This document shows, piece by piece, positions 9,565 to 19,700 of a DNA stretch of 64,000 bases (the first letter of the stretch is position 1; each line of letters begins with the position of its first letter). Where the stretch lies: the NCBI RefSeq assembly GCF_000716675.1, contig NZ_JNXT01000008.1, forward strand, positions 62,001-126,000. Direction: 5' to 3'. Source of the DNA: Streptomyces alboflavus. Its GTDB lineage: Bacteria > Actinomycetota > Actinomycetes > Streptomycetales > Streptomycetaceae. The notes under the pieces are model-generated. The model had not been told where the DNA came from and did no database searches. It saw only the letters and a list, made by a program, of their open reading frames with translations. Both the position numbers and the translations under genes were made by a program.

Positions 9565-9583
9565 GGAAGTTAGGCTCACCTAA
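9565..9583 (+). promoter_or_regulatory. iron box upstream of the esterase gene
   Basis: The last 14 bases, TTAGGCTCACCTAA (9570-9583), match the iron-box consensus; the first five do not. It lies about 60 bases upstream of the esterase start, correctly placed for iron-dependent repression. Confidence 0.7.
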
Positions 9584-9642
9584 TCAAGGCAGATCCAGCT
9601 CCGCCCCCGCCCCTCCCCTCCCCCTCTCGCAAGGAGACCTTC

Positions 9643-10737
9643 ATGCGTGCCGAAGTGGCCCCGGCCTTCGCCGAGTTCGGGCTGTCCGGCGAACCCGGCA
9701 CCGACGCGTTCTGGGCGACGGCGCGGGGACCCGCGTCGGTACCCGCCGACGACGGCGGCTGGGACACCCTGTTCCTGTGGCGCGGCTCCGCGGCGAGCAT
9801 CGACTTCGAGAGCTGGTCGAAGCCCGTGCCGCTGCGCCGCTTCGGCGACACGGACTGCTGGTACGCCCGGGTGCGGATGCCCGCGCGGCTGCGGGTGACC
9901 TACCAGTTCCGCGCGGGCGACGACGCGTACGCCGACCCCTTCAACCCGGTCGGCGCGGGCGGCGACCGGTCCATCGCGGCCACCCCGGACGCCCCGGACC
10001 AGCCGCACTGGCCCGTCGTCGGCGCCGACGACGTCCTGCCCGTCCCGCGCACCCGGATCCGCTGGGCGAGCGAACGCCTCGGCGGGCGGCGCACCGTGCG
10101 CGTGCACGCCGCGGGCGGCGGCGGTCCCGTGGTCCTGCTGCTCGACGGGGACGACTGGCTGTATCTGCACCCGGCGATGACCGCGTTCGACGCGGCCGTG
10201 GCCGACGGCACCATGCCCCCGGCCACCCTCGTCTTCCTCCCGGCCAAGGACCGGGAGGCCGAGTTCGTGTGCCGCCCCGAGCTGTGGGAGGCGGTCCGGC
10301 ACGAACTGCTTCCGCTGGTCGCGGAGTCCGGCGTACCGGCCGACCTCGACCGCCTTGTGGTCGCCGGGCAGAGCCTCGGCGGCCTGAGCGCGATGTACGC
10401 GGCGCTGGAGTTCCCCGACCTGGTGTCGCGGATCGCCGTGCAGTCGTCGTCGTTCTGGTGGACGCCCGAGGCCATGGGCGGGACGGATCCGCTGGGCGGA
10501 CCCGTCGGGGGCGCCGTCGCCGCGCGCCTGCGCGAACGGAACCCCGATCTGTCGGGGCTGCGGGTCGCCTTCGACGTGGGGGAACACGAGGCACGGATGC
10601 TGCCCCACTGCGAGCTTGTCGAGACCCTCACCGAACAGGCCGGTGCGACCGTACGGGTCTCGCGGTCGGCGTCGGACCACGACCGGGCGGGCTGGCGCCA
10701 GGCCCTGCTGCGGGACGTCGCCTGGGCGCTCGCCTAG
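9643..10737 (+). CDS. cchJ: siderophore esterase (enterochelin-esterase/CchJ type)
   Basis: 364 aa, with a good ribosome-binding site (AAGGAG) 7 bases before the ATG. An N-terminal early-set beta domain (WDTLFLWRGSAASIDFE, TYQFRAGDDAYADPF) precedes an esterase domain with LLLDGDDWLYLHPAMTAFD and nucleophile elbow VAGQSLGGLSAMYA near residues 241-254; a catalytic His probably sits in the C-terminal SDHDRAGW. The family hydrolyses ferric siderophores in the cytoplasm to release iron. In the coelichelin cluster cchJ occupies this same position beside the exporter gene cchI. In that tripeptide-type siderophore its exact role (iron release or offloading from the TE-less NRPS) is not settled. Preceded by an iron box. 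Confidence 0.85.
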   Translation: MRAEVAPAFAEFGLSGEPGTDAFWATARGPASVPADDGGWDTLFLWRGSAASIDFESWSKPVPLRRFGDTDCWYARVRMPARLRVTYQFRAGDDAYADPFNPVGAGGDRSIAATPDAPDQPHWPVVGADDVLPVPRTRIRWASERLGGRRTVRVHAAGGGGPVVLLLDGDDWLYLHPAMTAFDAAVADGTMPPATLVFLPAKDREAEFVCRPELWEAVRHELLPLVAESGVPADLDRLVVAGQSLGGLSAMYAALEFPDLVSRIAVQSSSFWWTPEAMGGTDPLGGPVGGAVAARLRERNPDLSGLRVAFDVGEHEARMLPHCELVETLTEQAGATVRVSRSASDHDRAGWRQALLRDVAWALA

Positions 10738-10772
10738 GGCTGCTTGAGGGGGGCGACGCTGCCGCCGCCGTC

Positions 10773-10792
10773 CCGGGACATCTGTGTCCCGG
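10773..10792 (+). terminator. hairpin downstream of the esterase gene
   Basis: CCGGGACA and TGTCCCGG form a perfect 8-bp inverted repeat around TCTG, 36 bases after the esterase stop. There is no T-tract, as is common for Streptomyces terminators. An operator is the alternative. Confidence 0.45.
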
Positions 10793-11141
10793 CAGGTCAG
10801 CGGCCTTGGGATCCCGACTTCCGGGAAGCGGCCGGGATGGTGTTGTGAGCGTCGGGCGGCCGTCGCAGACTCTGGTCACAGCCCGTCGGCACCACGGCCG
10901 GACCGGGCGAACCGGAGGCAGGCGCAGGTCCCTTCGTCGACGCGGGGGAGCCGACGAAGCGCCGTTCGAGTGATCCTGCGCCTGCCTTCCGCACACGGCC
11001 GTTCCGCCTGCCCCGCTGTTCCGCCCGAGGGCCCCAGGATCACCTGGGCGAACTCTCGTACGAGATCCGAGCGGGACAGCGGCATCGTCCCGTGCGCCCC
11101 GCCGGGCCCTGTCGACCCCACCAGGAAGGCACGACGCACCC
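10793..11141. other. non-coding gap before the tandem secreted proteins
   Basis: About 350 bases with no credible ORF in any frame. It should contain the promoter of the two small secreted-protein genes. I see no iron box here, so these genes may not be iron-controlled although they sit inside the iron cluster. Confidence 0.4.
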
Positions 11142-11573
11142 ATGCGCCATCGATACGCCGCAGCCGTCACCGCACTGGCCGCGCTGCTCACCGGAACCGC
11201 CACTCCCTCGGCCACCGCCTCCACCCCCGCCGCCCCGCCGGCTTCCACGCCCGCCGTACCGGACCGGGCCCCGCACCACCGCGCCAAGAGCGTCCTGTTC
11301 GACATGTGGTTCAACGGGCAGGGCTACTCACCGACCCTGCTTCTCTACTACGGAGTCCACCGCTACACCCTCAAGGCGGACTGCGACAGCGACGCCCTGG
11401 TCGGGCAGCTCTACCACTCGGCGACCGGTATCGACCCCGCGGTCGGCCGCGCCTTCACCGTCCCCTGCAACCGGGCCCCCAAGACCCTCAACTACAAGCT
11501 GCGGGGCGGCTACTACTACTTCCACTTCATCTCAGGCGTCAACAACACGCACGTCGTCGCCGACGGTGCCTGA
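11142..11573 (+). CDS. small secreted protein, paralogue A of a tandem pair
   Basis: 143 aa. A Sec signal peptide (MRHRYAAAVTALAALLTGTATPSATA) and a Pro/Ala-rich linker precede a domain of about 95 residues: FDMWFNGQGYSPTLL, LKADCDSDALVGQLYHSATG, GRAFTVPCNRAPKT and YYYFHFISGVNNTHVVAD. Two Cys residues, at the same relative positions as in the next gene, could form a disulphide. I do not recognise the family. It lies between the siderophore esterase and the exporter gene on the opposite strand, which is not where a gene is found in the model coelichelin cluster. A binding or structural role outside the cell is a guess. Confidence 0.75.
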   Translation: MRHRYAAAVTALAALLTGTATPSATASTPAAPPASTPAVPDRAPHHRAKSVLFDMWFNGQGYSPTLLLYYGVHRYTLKADCDSDALVGQLYHSATGIDPAVGRAFTVPCNRAPKTLNYKLRGGYYYFHFISGVNNTHVVADGA

Positions 11574-11612
11574 GCGAATCCGACAGAACCGAGAGGAACG
11601 GGAGACTTCCCC

Positions 11613-12011
11613 ATGCGCACTCTCCTCGCCGCCGCCACAGCCCTCCTGACCCTGGGCCTCACCGGCGCCCCGGCCCAGGCGGGCGAGACCCCGCAGCGGC
11701 CCGCCGCGCCCCACCGCGAAGCCGCCTCCGTCGACTTCGAAGTCCGGTTCGACACCTACGGCCACTCGCCGAAGACCCATCGCCCCCACGCCGACGGGCA
11801 GCAGGTCACGTTGTCCGCCTACTGCCGGAGCGACATCACGGCCGCGCAGCTCTACCACGTGACCTGGGGTCGCGACCGGCCCGTCGGGAACGTCGTCAGA
11901 ATCCCCTGCGGCGGCAAGGCGACCGCCACCTACCACCTGAGCGGCGGGGAGTACTACTTCTACTTCCTGTCGGGCGTCGACAACACACGAGTGGTCGGCG
12001 ACTGGCACTGA
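11613..12011 (+). CDS. small secreted protein, paralogue B of a tandem pair
   Basis: 132 aa, 39 bases downstream of paralogue A and surely co-transcribed. Signal peptide MRTLLAAATALLTLGLTGAPAQA, then the same domain: FEVRFDTYGHSPKT, LSAYCRSDITAAQLYHVTWG, GNVVRIPCGGKATATYHL and YYFYFLSGVDNTRVVGD. Conserved between the two are an FD..F...G.SP start, both Cys, QLYH, and the YYF.F.SGV.NT.VV.D ending. The rest has diverged, so the duplication is old or under diversifying pressure. Function unknown. Confidence 0.75.
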   Translation: MRTLLAAATALLTLGLTGAPAQAGETPQRPAAPHREAASVDFEVRFDTYGHSPKTHRPHADGQQVTLSAYCRSDITAAQLYHVTWGRDRPVGNVVRIPCGGKATATYHLSGGEYYFYFLSGVDNTRVVGDWH

Positions 12012-12047
12012 GCCCGGGGCGTCACCGCCGCCCCCGGCCCCGGAGGC

Positions 12048-13751
12048 TCACCGCGCCACGGCCGCGCAGTACGCCTCGTCGCTCGCCAGCAGATTCCGGT
12101 GCGTGTCCTCGGCTGTGATGACCCCGTCGTCCAGGACCAGGACCCGGTCGGCCGCGTCCAGGAGGGCCGGGCTGCTGGTGATCACGAGCGTGGTGCGGCC
12201 CCGGCGCAGCTTCGCGACGTTGCGGGCGATGAGCTGTTCGGTGACCGCGTCGACGGCCGTCGTCGGGTCGTGCAGGACGAGGACGTCGGTGTCGGCGGCG
12301 AGGGCGCGGGCCAGGGACAGGCGTTGGCGCTGGCCGCCCGAGAGGTTCGCGCCGCGGTCGCGGACGGCGTAGTCGAGGCCGTCGCGGTGCAGGGCCACGA
12401 CGTCGGTCAGCATGGACGCCTCGACGGCCTCGGGGACCGTGCGGCTGGTGCCTGACGGGTCGATGTTCGAGCGCAGGGTGCCCGCGAAGATCTCCCCGTC
12501 GTAGGGGTTCACCAGCATGTGGGAGCGGACCGACTCGACCGACAGGTCGGCGAGCTCCTGCCCGCTGACCCGGACCACGCCCTCGTACGCGTGCGGAGGG
12601 ACGTCCACGGCGAGGATCGACGCGAGGTCGGCGGCCGCGCGCGGCTGGTAGGCGGTGATCGCCACGAACTCACCGGCGGGCACCTGGAACTTGAGCTTGC
12701 GCAGCGGCCCGTGCCGGACGCAGTCCACCTCCAGGTCACCGCCCGCGGCAGGCTGCCCCGGGCCAGGGGTCGTCACCGGCGGCGCGTTGAGGACCAGCGC
12801 CATCCGCTCGGCCGACGCCCGCGCGATCATCACGTACTTGGGCATCTCCGAGAACAGCTTCAGCGGCTCCATGATGAACTGCGCGAGGCCCACGGCCATG
12901 ACGAGTTCACCGATGTTGATCTGCCTGGTGAACGCGAGCCAGCCCGCGGTGAGGGTCACGGCGGCGGCCAGGACCGCGTTGAGGGCGAGGGCCGTGCCCG
13001 CGTAGACGCCGTTGACCTTGGCGACGGTGATCGCCTGGTGCTTGGCCTCCGTGCTGACCTTGCGGTAGGAGCGGAACGCCGCGTGGTTGCCGCCGAAGCC
13101 GTGCAGCGGGCGCAGGCCGCTGATGAGGTCGGCGACCTTCGCGCCCGCCCGCGCCACCCGCGCCTGCTGTTCGCGGGTGCTGGAGCCGATCCGCTTGGAC
13201 ATCACGCTCAGGACCGACAGGATCCCGACGGTGCCGACGATCACGAGCAGGCCGAGCCGGAAGTCGGCGAGGCCGAGGGCGACCGCCGCGACGACGATCG
13301 CGACCAGCGAGCTGATCAGCATCGGCACGACTTCGACGATGTCGGCGGTCTGGTCGGCGTCCTCGGTGGCGATGGTCAGGACCTCGCCGGACTTCAGGTC
13401 GACGTCCCTGGCCACCGGCTGGAGGCCGCAGGCGGCGACCCGCACCCGCCAGCGGTGCGCCTCGGTCGTGTTGGCCTTCTGCAGGATGCGCATGCCGAAC
13501 CGCCACGAAAGCGACACCGTCGTGATGATCACGGCGAGGGCGCCGATGGAGACCGCGAGCGAGCCGAGGCTCCGGTCCTCCCGCAGCGTGTGCTCGACGA
13601 TCAGGCCGAGCGCGATGGGGAAGGCGGTCTCCCCCGCCTGGTACAGGCCCATGAGGACGGTGCCCCCGGCCATGGCACCGAGGTTGCGCCGCAGTGCGGT
13701 GCGCAGGATGTCGGACCCCGGTCGGGGCCGCTGCGTGTCAGGAGTTGTCAT
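12048..13751 (-). CDS. cchI: siderophore ABC exporter half with degenerate ATP site (CchI type)
   Basis: 567 aa from the ATG at 13751, which overlaps the 3' end of the NRPS gene by 14 bases. An exporter-type transmembrane domain (residues 20-330) is followed by a nucleotide-binding domain. The signature [15 protein letters not shown] is intact, but Walker A is lost ([13 protein letters not shown] where GxxGxGKS is expected), Walker B reads [11 protein letters not shown] with His-Asp for the usual Asp-Glu, and the switch His is absent (ITSSPALL). These losses complement those in the other exporter half at 24893-26680, so the two should form an obligate heterodimer exporting the desferri-siderophore. 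Confidence 0.85.
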   Translation of the reverse strand: MTTPDTQRPRPGSDILRTALRRNLGAMAGGTVLMGLYQAGETAFPIALGLIVEHTLREDRSLGSLAVSIGALAVIITTVSLSWRFGMRILQKANTTEAHRWRVRVAACGLQPVARDVDLKSGEVLTIATEDADQTADIVEVVPMLISSLVAIVVAAVALGLADFRLGLLVIVGTVGILSVLSVMSKRIGSSTREQQARVARAGAKVADLISGLRPLHGFGGNHAAFRSYRKVSTEAKHQAITVAKVNGVYAGTALALNAVLAAAVTLTAGWLAFTRQINIGELVMAVGLAQFIMEPLKLFSEMPKYVMIARASAERMALVLNAPPVTTPGPGQPAAGGDLEVDCVRHGPLRKLKFQVPAGEFVAITAYQPRAAADLASILAVDVPPHAYEGVVRVSGQELADLSVESVRSHMLVNPYDGEIFAGTLRSNIDPSGTSRTVPEAVEASMLTDVVALHRDGLDYAVRDRGANLSGGQRQRLSLARALAADTDVLVLHDPTTAVDAVTEQLIARNVAKLRRGRTTLVITSSPALLDAADRVLVLDDGVITAEDTHRNLLASDEAYCAAVAR

Positions 13752-16700
13752 CGAGGTGGCGGGCAATCGCTTCCGGGGTTCGCAGGGTGAACAGATCACG
13801 GATGGTGACCACAGGACCGTACTCTCGGCGGAGCAGCCCGATCAGGCGTACCGCCAGCATGGAGTGCCCTCCGAGGGACACGAAGTCGCTCACGGCGCTC
13901 ACCTCGTCATCATCCAGGTCCAGGGCCTCGGCGAAGAACTCGCACACCACGGTCTCGGTCTCCGTCTGGGGACCCCGCTCCCCCGCCGTGGTCAGCGCGC
14001 CGAGCGGCTTCGCCTCCGGCAGCGCCTTGGTGTCAGCCTTCCCGTTGACCGTCAGCGGAATGCTGTCGACCTGGGCGTAGTGGGTCGGGCGCAGGAAGTC
14101 CGGCAGGGCCGTGCCGACGTCGGCGGCGACCGCGGCCAGGTCGGAGCCGTCGAGGACGAGGTAGGCGGCGAGCCGGTACGCCCCGTCGACCTGCGGGTCC
14201 GGCTGGGCGACCGCGGCGACGAACCGCACCGCCGCGTGGGCGGCGAACGCGGCCTCGACCTCGCCCAGTTCGACCCGGTGCCCGCGGATCTTGACCTGCT
14301 GGTCGGTGCGGCCCAGGTACATCAGGTTCCCGTCGGGCCGCCGGACCACGAGGTCCCCGGTGCGGTACATGCGCTCCCCGGGCGCCCCGAACGGGCACGC
14401 CACGAACCGGTGGGCGGTCTGCGCGGACTGCCCGAGGTAGCCGCGCGCGATGCCGATGCCCGCCACGTACAGCTCACCGGGAACGCCGTCCGGCAGCGGC
14501 CGCAGCCACGGGTCGAGGACGTACACGTCGGTGTTGTCGATGGCGACGCCCACCACCGGGTCCTGGCACTCGAAGGTGCCGACGCCGAGGGTGTTGATCG
14601 TGTACTCGGTGGGTCCGTACAGGTTGTAGCCGACCGTGCCCTCGGTGTCGGCGAGCCGCTGCCACAGGGTCGACGTGACGGCCTCCCCGCCGAGGAGCAC
14701 CAGCGCCGGGCGCCGGTCCGGGTGGTCGAGAAGCCCCTCGGCCGCGAGCTGCTGGGCGTACGTCGGCGTCACGTTGATGACGTCGATGGCGTGCTCCAGG
14801 CAGTACGCGACCAGGCCGGGCGCGTCACGGCGCAGCTCCTCGTCACAGATGTGCACCTCGTGGCCGTCGGCGAGCCACAGCAGCTCCTCCCACGACATGT
14901 CGAAGGCGAACGACACGGTGTGCGCGATCCGGAAGACCCGGTGGTCGTGGACCGCGAGCACCGGTTCGAAGATCCGGCGCTGGTGGTTGATCAGCATGTT
15001 GGTGAGCCCGGCGTACTCGGTGACCACGCCCTTGGGCTTCCCGGTCGACCCGGAGGTGTAGATCGTGTACGCGGGGTGGCGCAGGCGGTCCGGGTCGTCC
15101 GGCGTGAACGTCACGAACGGCTCGGCCGCGGGCAGCGGCAGATCCAGCTCGATCAGGTCGTCGGTGCCGAGCACGTCCCCGGTGAGGCGGGGCGACACCG
15201 CGCTGACGGTGAGGACGACGTCCGGGCGCGCGTCCTCGACGATCGCGGCGATCCGCTCGTCGGGGTGGTCGAGCTCCAGGGGTACGTACGCGGCACCGAC
15301 CCGCAGTACGGCGAAGAGCGCCACGATCGAGTCGAGGGAGCGCGGGATCGCGAGGCCCACGTTCCGCTCCGGGCCGATGCCCCGCCCGGCGAGCACGCCC
15401 GCCACGGCGCGGCTGCGGTCCCGCAGTTCGGCGAAGGTCATGGTCGCGCCGTGGGCGACGAGCGCCACCCGCTGCGGGTCGCGGTCGGCCGCCCGGTCGA
15501 AGCGGTCGACGACGGTGTCGGTGCCGACGTCCGTGCGCGCGTCCGGCTCGGGCTGCTTCCCGAGGCCCGGCAGCGCGCCGACCGGGCCGGTGGACCGGGC
15601 CAGGTCCTCCAGTACGCGGACGTAGTCGTCGAGGAGGCGGCGGGCGTTCTCGGTGTCGCCGTCGCGGTGCTCCAGCTTGACCGTGAGCCGGTCGCCGGGG
15701 GTGACGACCCAGGTGAACGGGTAGTGGGTGGAGTCGTCGGCCTGCACCGAGGTGATGCCGTGCCGGGCGTTCATCTCGGCGAAGGCGTCCATGTCCAGGA
15801 AGTTCTGGAGCACGAACAGGTTGTCGAACAGGGTGTCGTGGCCGCTGGCCCGCTGGATCTCGCCGAGCCCGAGGTGCTCATGCTCCATGGCCTCGACGCG
15901 GGCCGTCTGCACGGACTCCAGGTATGCGCGGGCCGTGGCCTCGGGCCGGGCCCGTGTCCACATCGGCACGGTGTTGAGGAGCACGCCGACGATGTCGGCG
16001 AGGCCCTCGCCGTCGCGGCCGGAGACGGTCACGCCGAACACGGCGTCGCTGCGCCCGGTGTGCGCGCCGAGCAGCAGGCCGAACGCGCCGGTGAGCACCG
16101 AGTTGAGGGTGACGCCGTGCGCCTTGGCCGCGTCCCGGAGCAGGTCCGACTGTTCGGCGGACAGCGTGTGGACGAGCGCGGTCGGCAGCTCGTCCGACAC
16201 GGTGGGCGTCGGTCCTGCGAGCAGCGTCGGGCCGGGGAGCGCGGCCAGCTGGTCGGCCCAGAAGCGCTCCGACACGGCCGGATCCTTGGCGGCGAGCGCG
16301 CGGGCGTGGTCCTCGAAGCTCGGGGTGGCCGGGGTCGGGTCGTGCGGTGCGCCCGCGAGGTTGGCCTCGTACGCGTCGAACAGGTCGCGCAGCACGATCT
16401 CGCGGGACCAGCCGTCCCACAGCAGCAGGTGGTAGCTGAGCAGCAGTCCGTCGCGGCCGTCGGGCAGGCGCACCACGGTGAGGCGGATCAGCGGTGGCTC
16501 GCCGGGGTCGAAGCCCGTGTCGCGGTCCCGGGTGCGCAGCTCCTCGACCTCGGCGTCCGTGGTCAGCTCGACCGTGCGCACGTCGACGCGGCGGCCCGCC
16601 GCCTTGAGGACCTGGACCGGGTTGCCGTCGTCGTCGGTGGCGAAGCCCGCGCCGACGACGGGGTGGCGCCACATCACGTACGACATCGCTCCGGCGAGCG

Positions 16701-19700
16701 CGTCGACGTCCAGGCGCCGGTCGAACGTGAACCAGCTCTGCGCCACGTAGTGCCCGGCCTGGCCCGCCATCTGGGCCTGGAAGAACAGGCCCCGCTGGAG
16801 CGGCGTGACCGGCGCGGTGCGCTCGGCCGTCCCGGCGGCGTCCGCGATGTGCTCGAGCGCGTTGTGCCAGTGCTCGGTGATCGCGTCGGGGATGCCGTCG
16901 GCGAGCGTGAACGCCGTGTGCAGCCTGCCCGTGTCCGCGTCGATCCACGCGTTGACCTCGACGGCGTACGGGCTGCCCTGGTCCCCGCCGGTGAGGTGGA
17001 GCGCCTGGGACTCGCTGCCCCGGCCGAGGTAGTTGAAGAGCACCTGCGGGCGGGCGGCGAGCAGCGGGGCCGTCTGCGGGTTGAGGTACGCGAGCTGTCC
17101 GTACGCGACGTGAGCGTGCTCGTCCGGCTGGCGCTCGGCGACCTCGCGGGCCGCCGCGACGGGGTCGGTGTGCGCGCTCAGCCGCACGGGCGCGATGGCG
17201 GTGAACCAGCCGACCGTGCGCGTGTAGTCGTGGTGCTCCTCGACCGGGACCCGGCCGTGCCGCTCCAGCTCGACCGCGAGGTCGGTCGGCGTCTCCTGGA
17301 TGTGGGTCAGGGCGGTGCGCAGCGCGCCGCACAGCAGTTCCGTGAGGCCGATGCCGAGTGCGGCGGGGGCGGTGCGGGTCAGGCGGTCGCTGACGTCGGG
17401 GGCGAGGACGACGGTCCGCTCGCGCGGCCCCTCCGCCTTGGCCGCGCCCTCGGCTTCCGGCAGGAGCGCGGGGGCCTGGAGCGTGGTGATCCAGTGCCCG
17501 ATGCCGTCGGCCGCCTGTGCCGCCGTCAGCGTCAGCGCCTCCGCGTACTCGGCGTACGACGTGGTCGGCGGCGCCAGGTCCGCTCCGCTCATGGCTGTGG
17601 CCAGGTCGTCGAGGAGGATCAGCCAGGACACCGCGTCCACGGCGAGGTGGTGCACGGTGACGACCAGCGTCCGGCTCGTCTCCAGCCACGCGAAGGCGAC
17701 GACGTCCCCGGACTCGGGGTCGAGCCGTGCGGCCGCCTCGTCGGCCACGGCCGTGGCGTCGGTCGTGTCCGCGCGGACGACGGTGATCTCACGGGCGGGT
17801 TCGGTACGCAGGGCCCACACGCCGTGCTCGACGCGCAGCCGCAGCCGGAGCGCCGGGTGCGCGGCGACGACGGCCCGCGCCGCGCGTTCGGCGTCGGCGA
17901 AGCCGGTGCCCTCGGGGGCCGCCAGCGTCCTGGCCTGGGCGAAACGGGAGAGCGATCCGCCCAGTTCGCGCTGGCGCAGGATGATCGGGGTCGGGGCGAG
18001 GGGGCCGTCCTCGTGCCGCACCGGCACGGGCGCCTGTGCGGCGTGCGGGGTGCGCGTGGCCAGGTGCTCGGCGAGCCCGCGCGGGGTCTTGAGCAGGAAC
18101 ATGTCCTTGGGCGCGATGGTCAGGCCGAGGGCCCTGGCGCGGTTGATGACGGTGATGGCGACGATGCTGTCGCCTCCGGCGCGGAAGAAGTCGGTGTCGG
18201 CGGTCACCTCGGCGCCGGGGAGCGCCTCGGTGAAGATCCGGACCAGCTCGGCCATGGCGTCATGGCTGACGTCGGCCGCGGCGCGGGGCGTTTCCTGCGC
18301 GTTGTCGGCTGCGCGTGCGTGGTGGCTGGGCGCGCAGTTCCCCGCGCCCCTTGCGGGGCCTGCCTGCGCGTCGTCCCTCGACGCACGCTCGACCAGGGCC
18401 TTCCGGTCCAGCTTGCCGTTGACCGTCAGGGGCAGGGCGTCGATCGTCAGCGCGCGGCCCGGCACCATGTGCACGGGCAGCTTCGTGGCCAGGAGAGCGG
18501 CGAATTCGCCAGGCACCTGGCCCACCATGTGTGCGACCAAGTGGTCGCCGCTGTCCGCCACCGTGACGGCCGCGTCGACCACACCGTCCAGCTGCCGGAC
18601 GGCGTTCTCCACCTCGCCCAACTCGATGCGGAAGCCCTTGAGTTGGACCTGGTCGTCGGCGCGCCCGGTGAATTGGAGCTCGCCGTCGAGGGTGCGGCGG
18701 GCGAGGTCGCCCGTGTGGTACATGCGGGAGCCGTCGCCCGCGAAGGGGTCGGCGACGAAGCGGCCCGCGGTGAGGGCGGGGCGGCCCAGGTAGCCGAGGG
18801 ACACCTGGTCCCCGGCGACGTAGATGGCGCCCTCGCGGCCCGGCGGCACCGGCCGGAGCCGGTCGTCGAGCAGATAGGTGACGAGGCCCGGGATCGGGCC
18901 GCCGATCGGGGAGACGTCGTCGCCGGGCCCGAAGTCGTCGTCGGTCAGGACCCGGTGGGTGACGTGGACGGTCGTCTCGGTGATGCCGTACATGTTGACC
19001 AGCTCAGGCGTGCCGGTGCCGTGCCGCTCGACCCAGCCGCGCAGCCGCCCGAGGTCCAGGGCCTCGCCGCCGAAGATGATCCGGCGCAGCGCCGTGACGT
19101 GCTCCCCGGCGTGCCGGTCGGCCTCGATGAACTGGTAGAAGGCCGACGGGGTCTGGTTCAGGACGGTCACGCCGCGCTCGCGGACCAGCCGGTGGAAGTC
19201 GACCGGGGAGCGGGTCAACGCGTAGTCGGGAAGCAGCAGTTCGCTGCCGTGCGCAAGGGCGCCCCACAGCTCCCAGACCGCGAAGTCGAAGGAGAAGGAG
19301 TGGAACTGGACCCAGACGTCGTCGGGCCCGAAGCCCATGTCGGGCTGAGTGTTCGCGAGCAGCGTCACCACGCTGGAGTGCGGGACGACGACGCCCTTGG
19401 GCCTGCCGGTCGACCCGGAGGTGTAGATCACGTACGCGGGATCGTGCCAGTCGACCACGGGCGCGGGTCCGGGCGCGCCCTGCGGCAGGCCGTCCTCCGG
19501 CGCGGGCTCCTCTCCCTGCACGAGCACCCGGGCCGGCACGCCCGCCCGCGCCAGCAGCCCGGTGAAGCGGTCCCGCTGCTCCCGGTCCACGAGGACGACC
19601 TGCGGGGCCGCGTCGGTGAGGATGTAGGCGAGGCGGTCGTCGGGGTAGGCCAGGTCCAGCGGTACGTAGGCGCCGCCCGCGGTGACGACCGCGACCAGGG

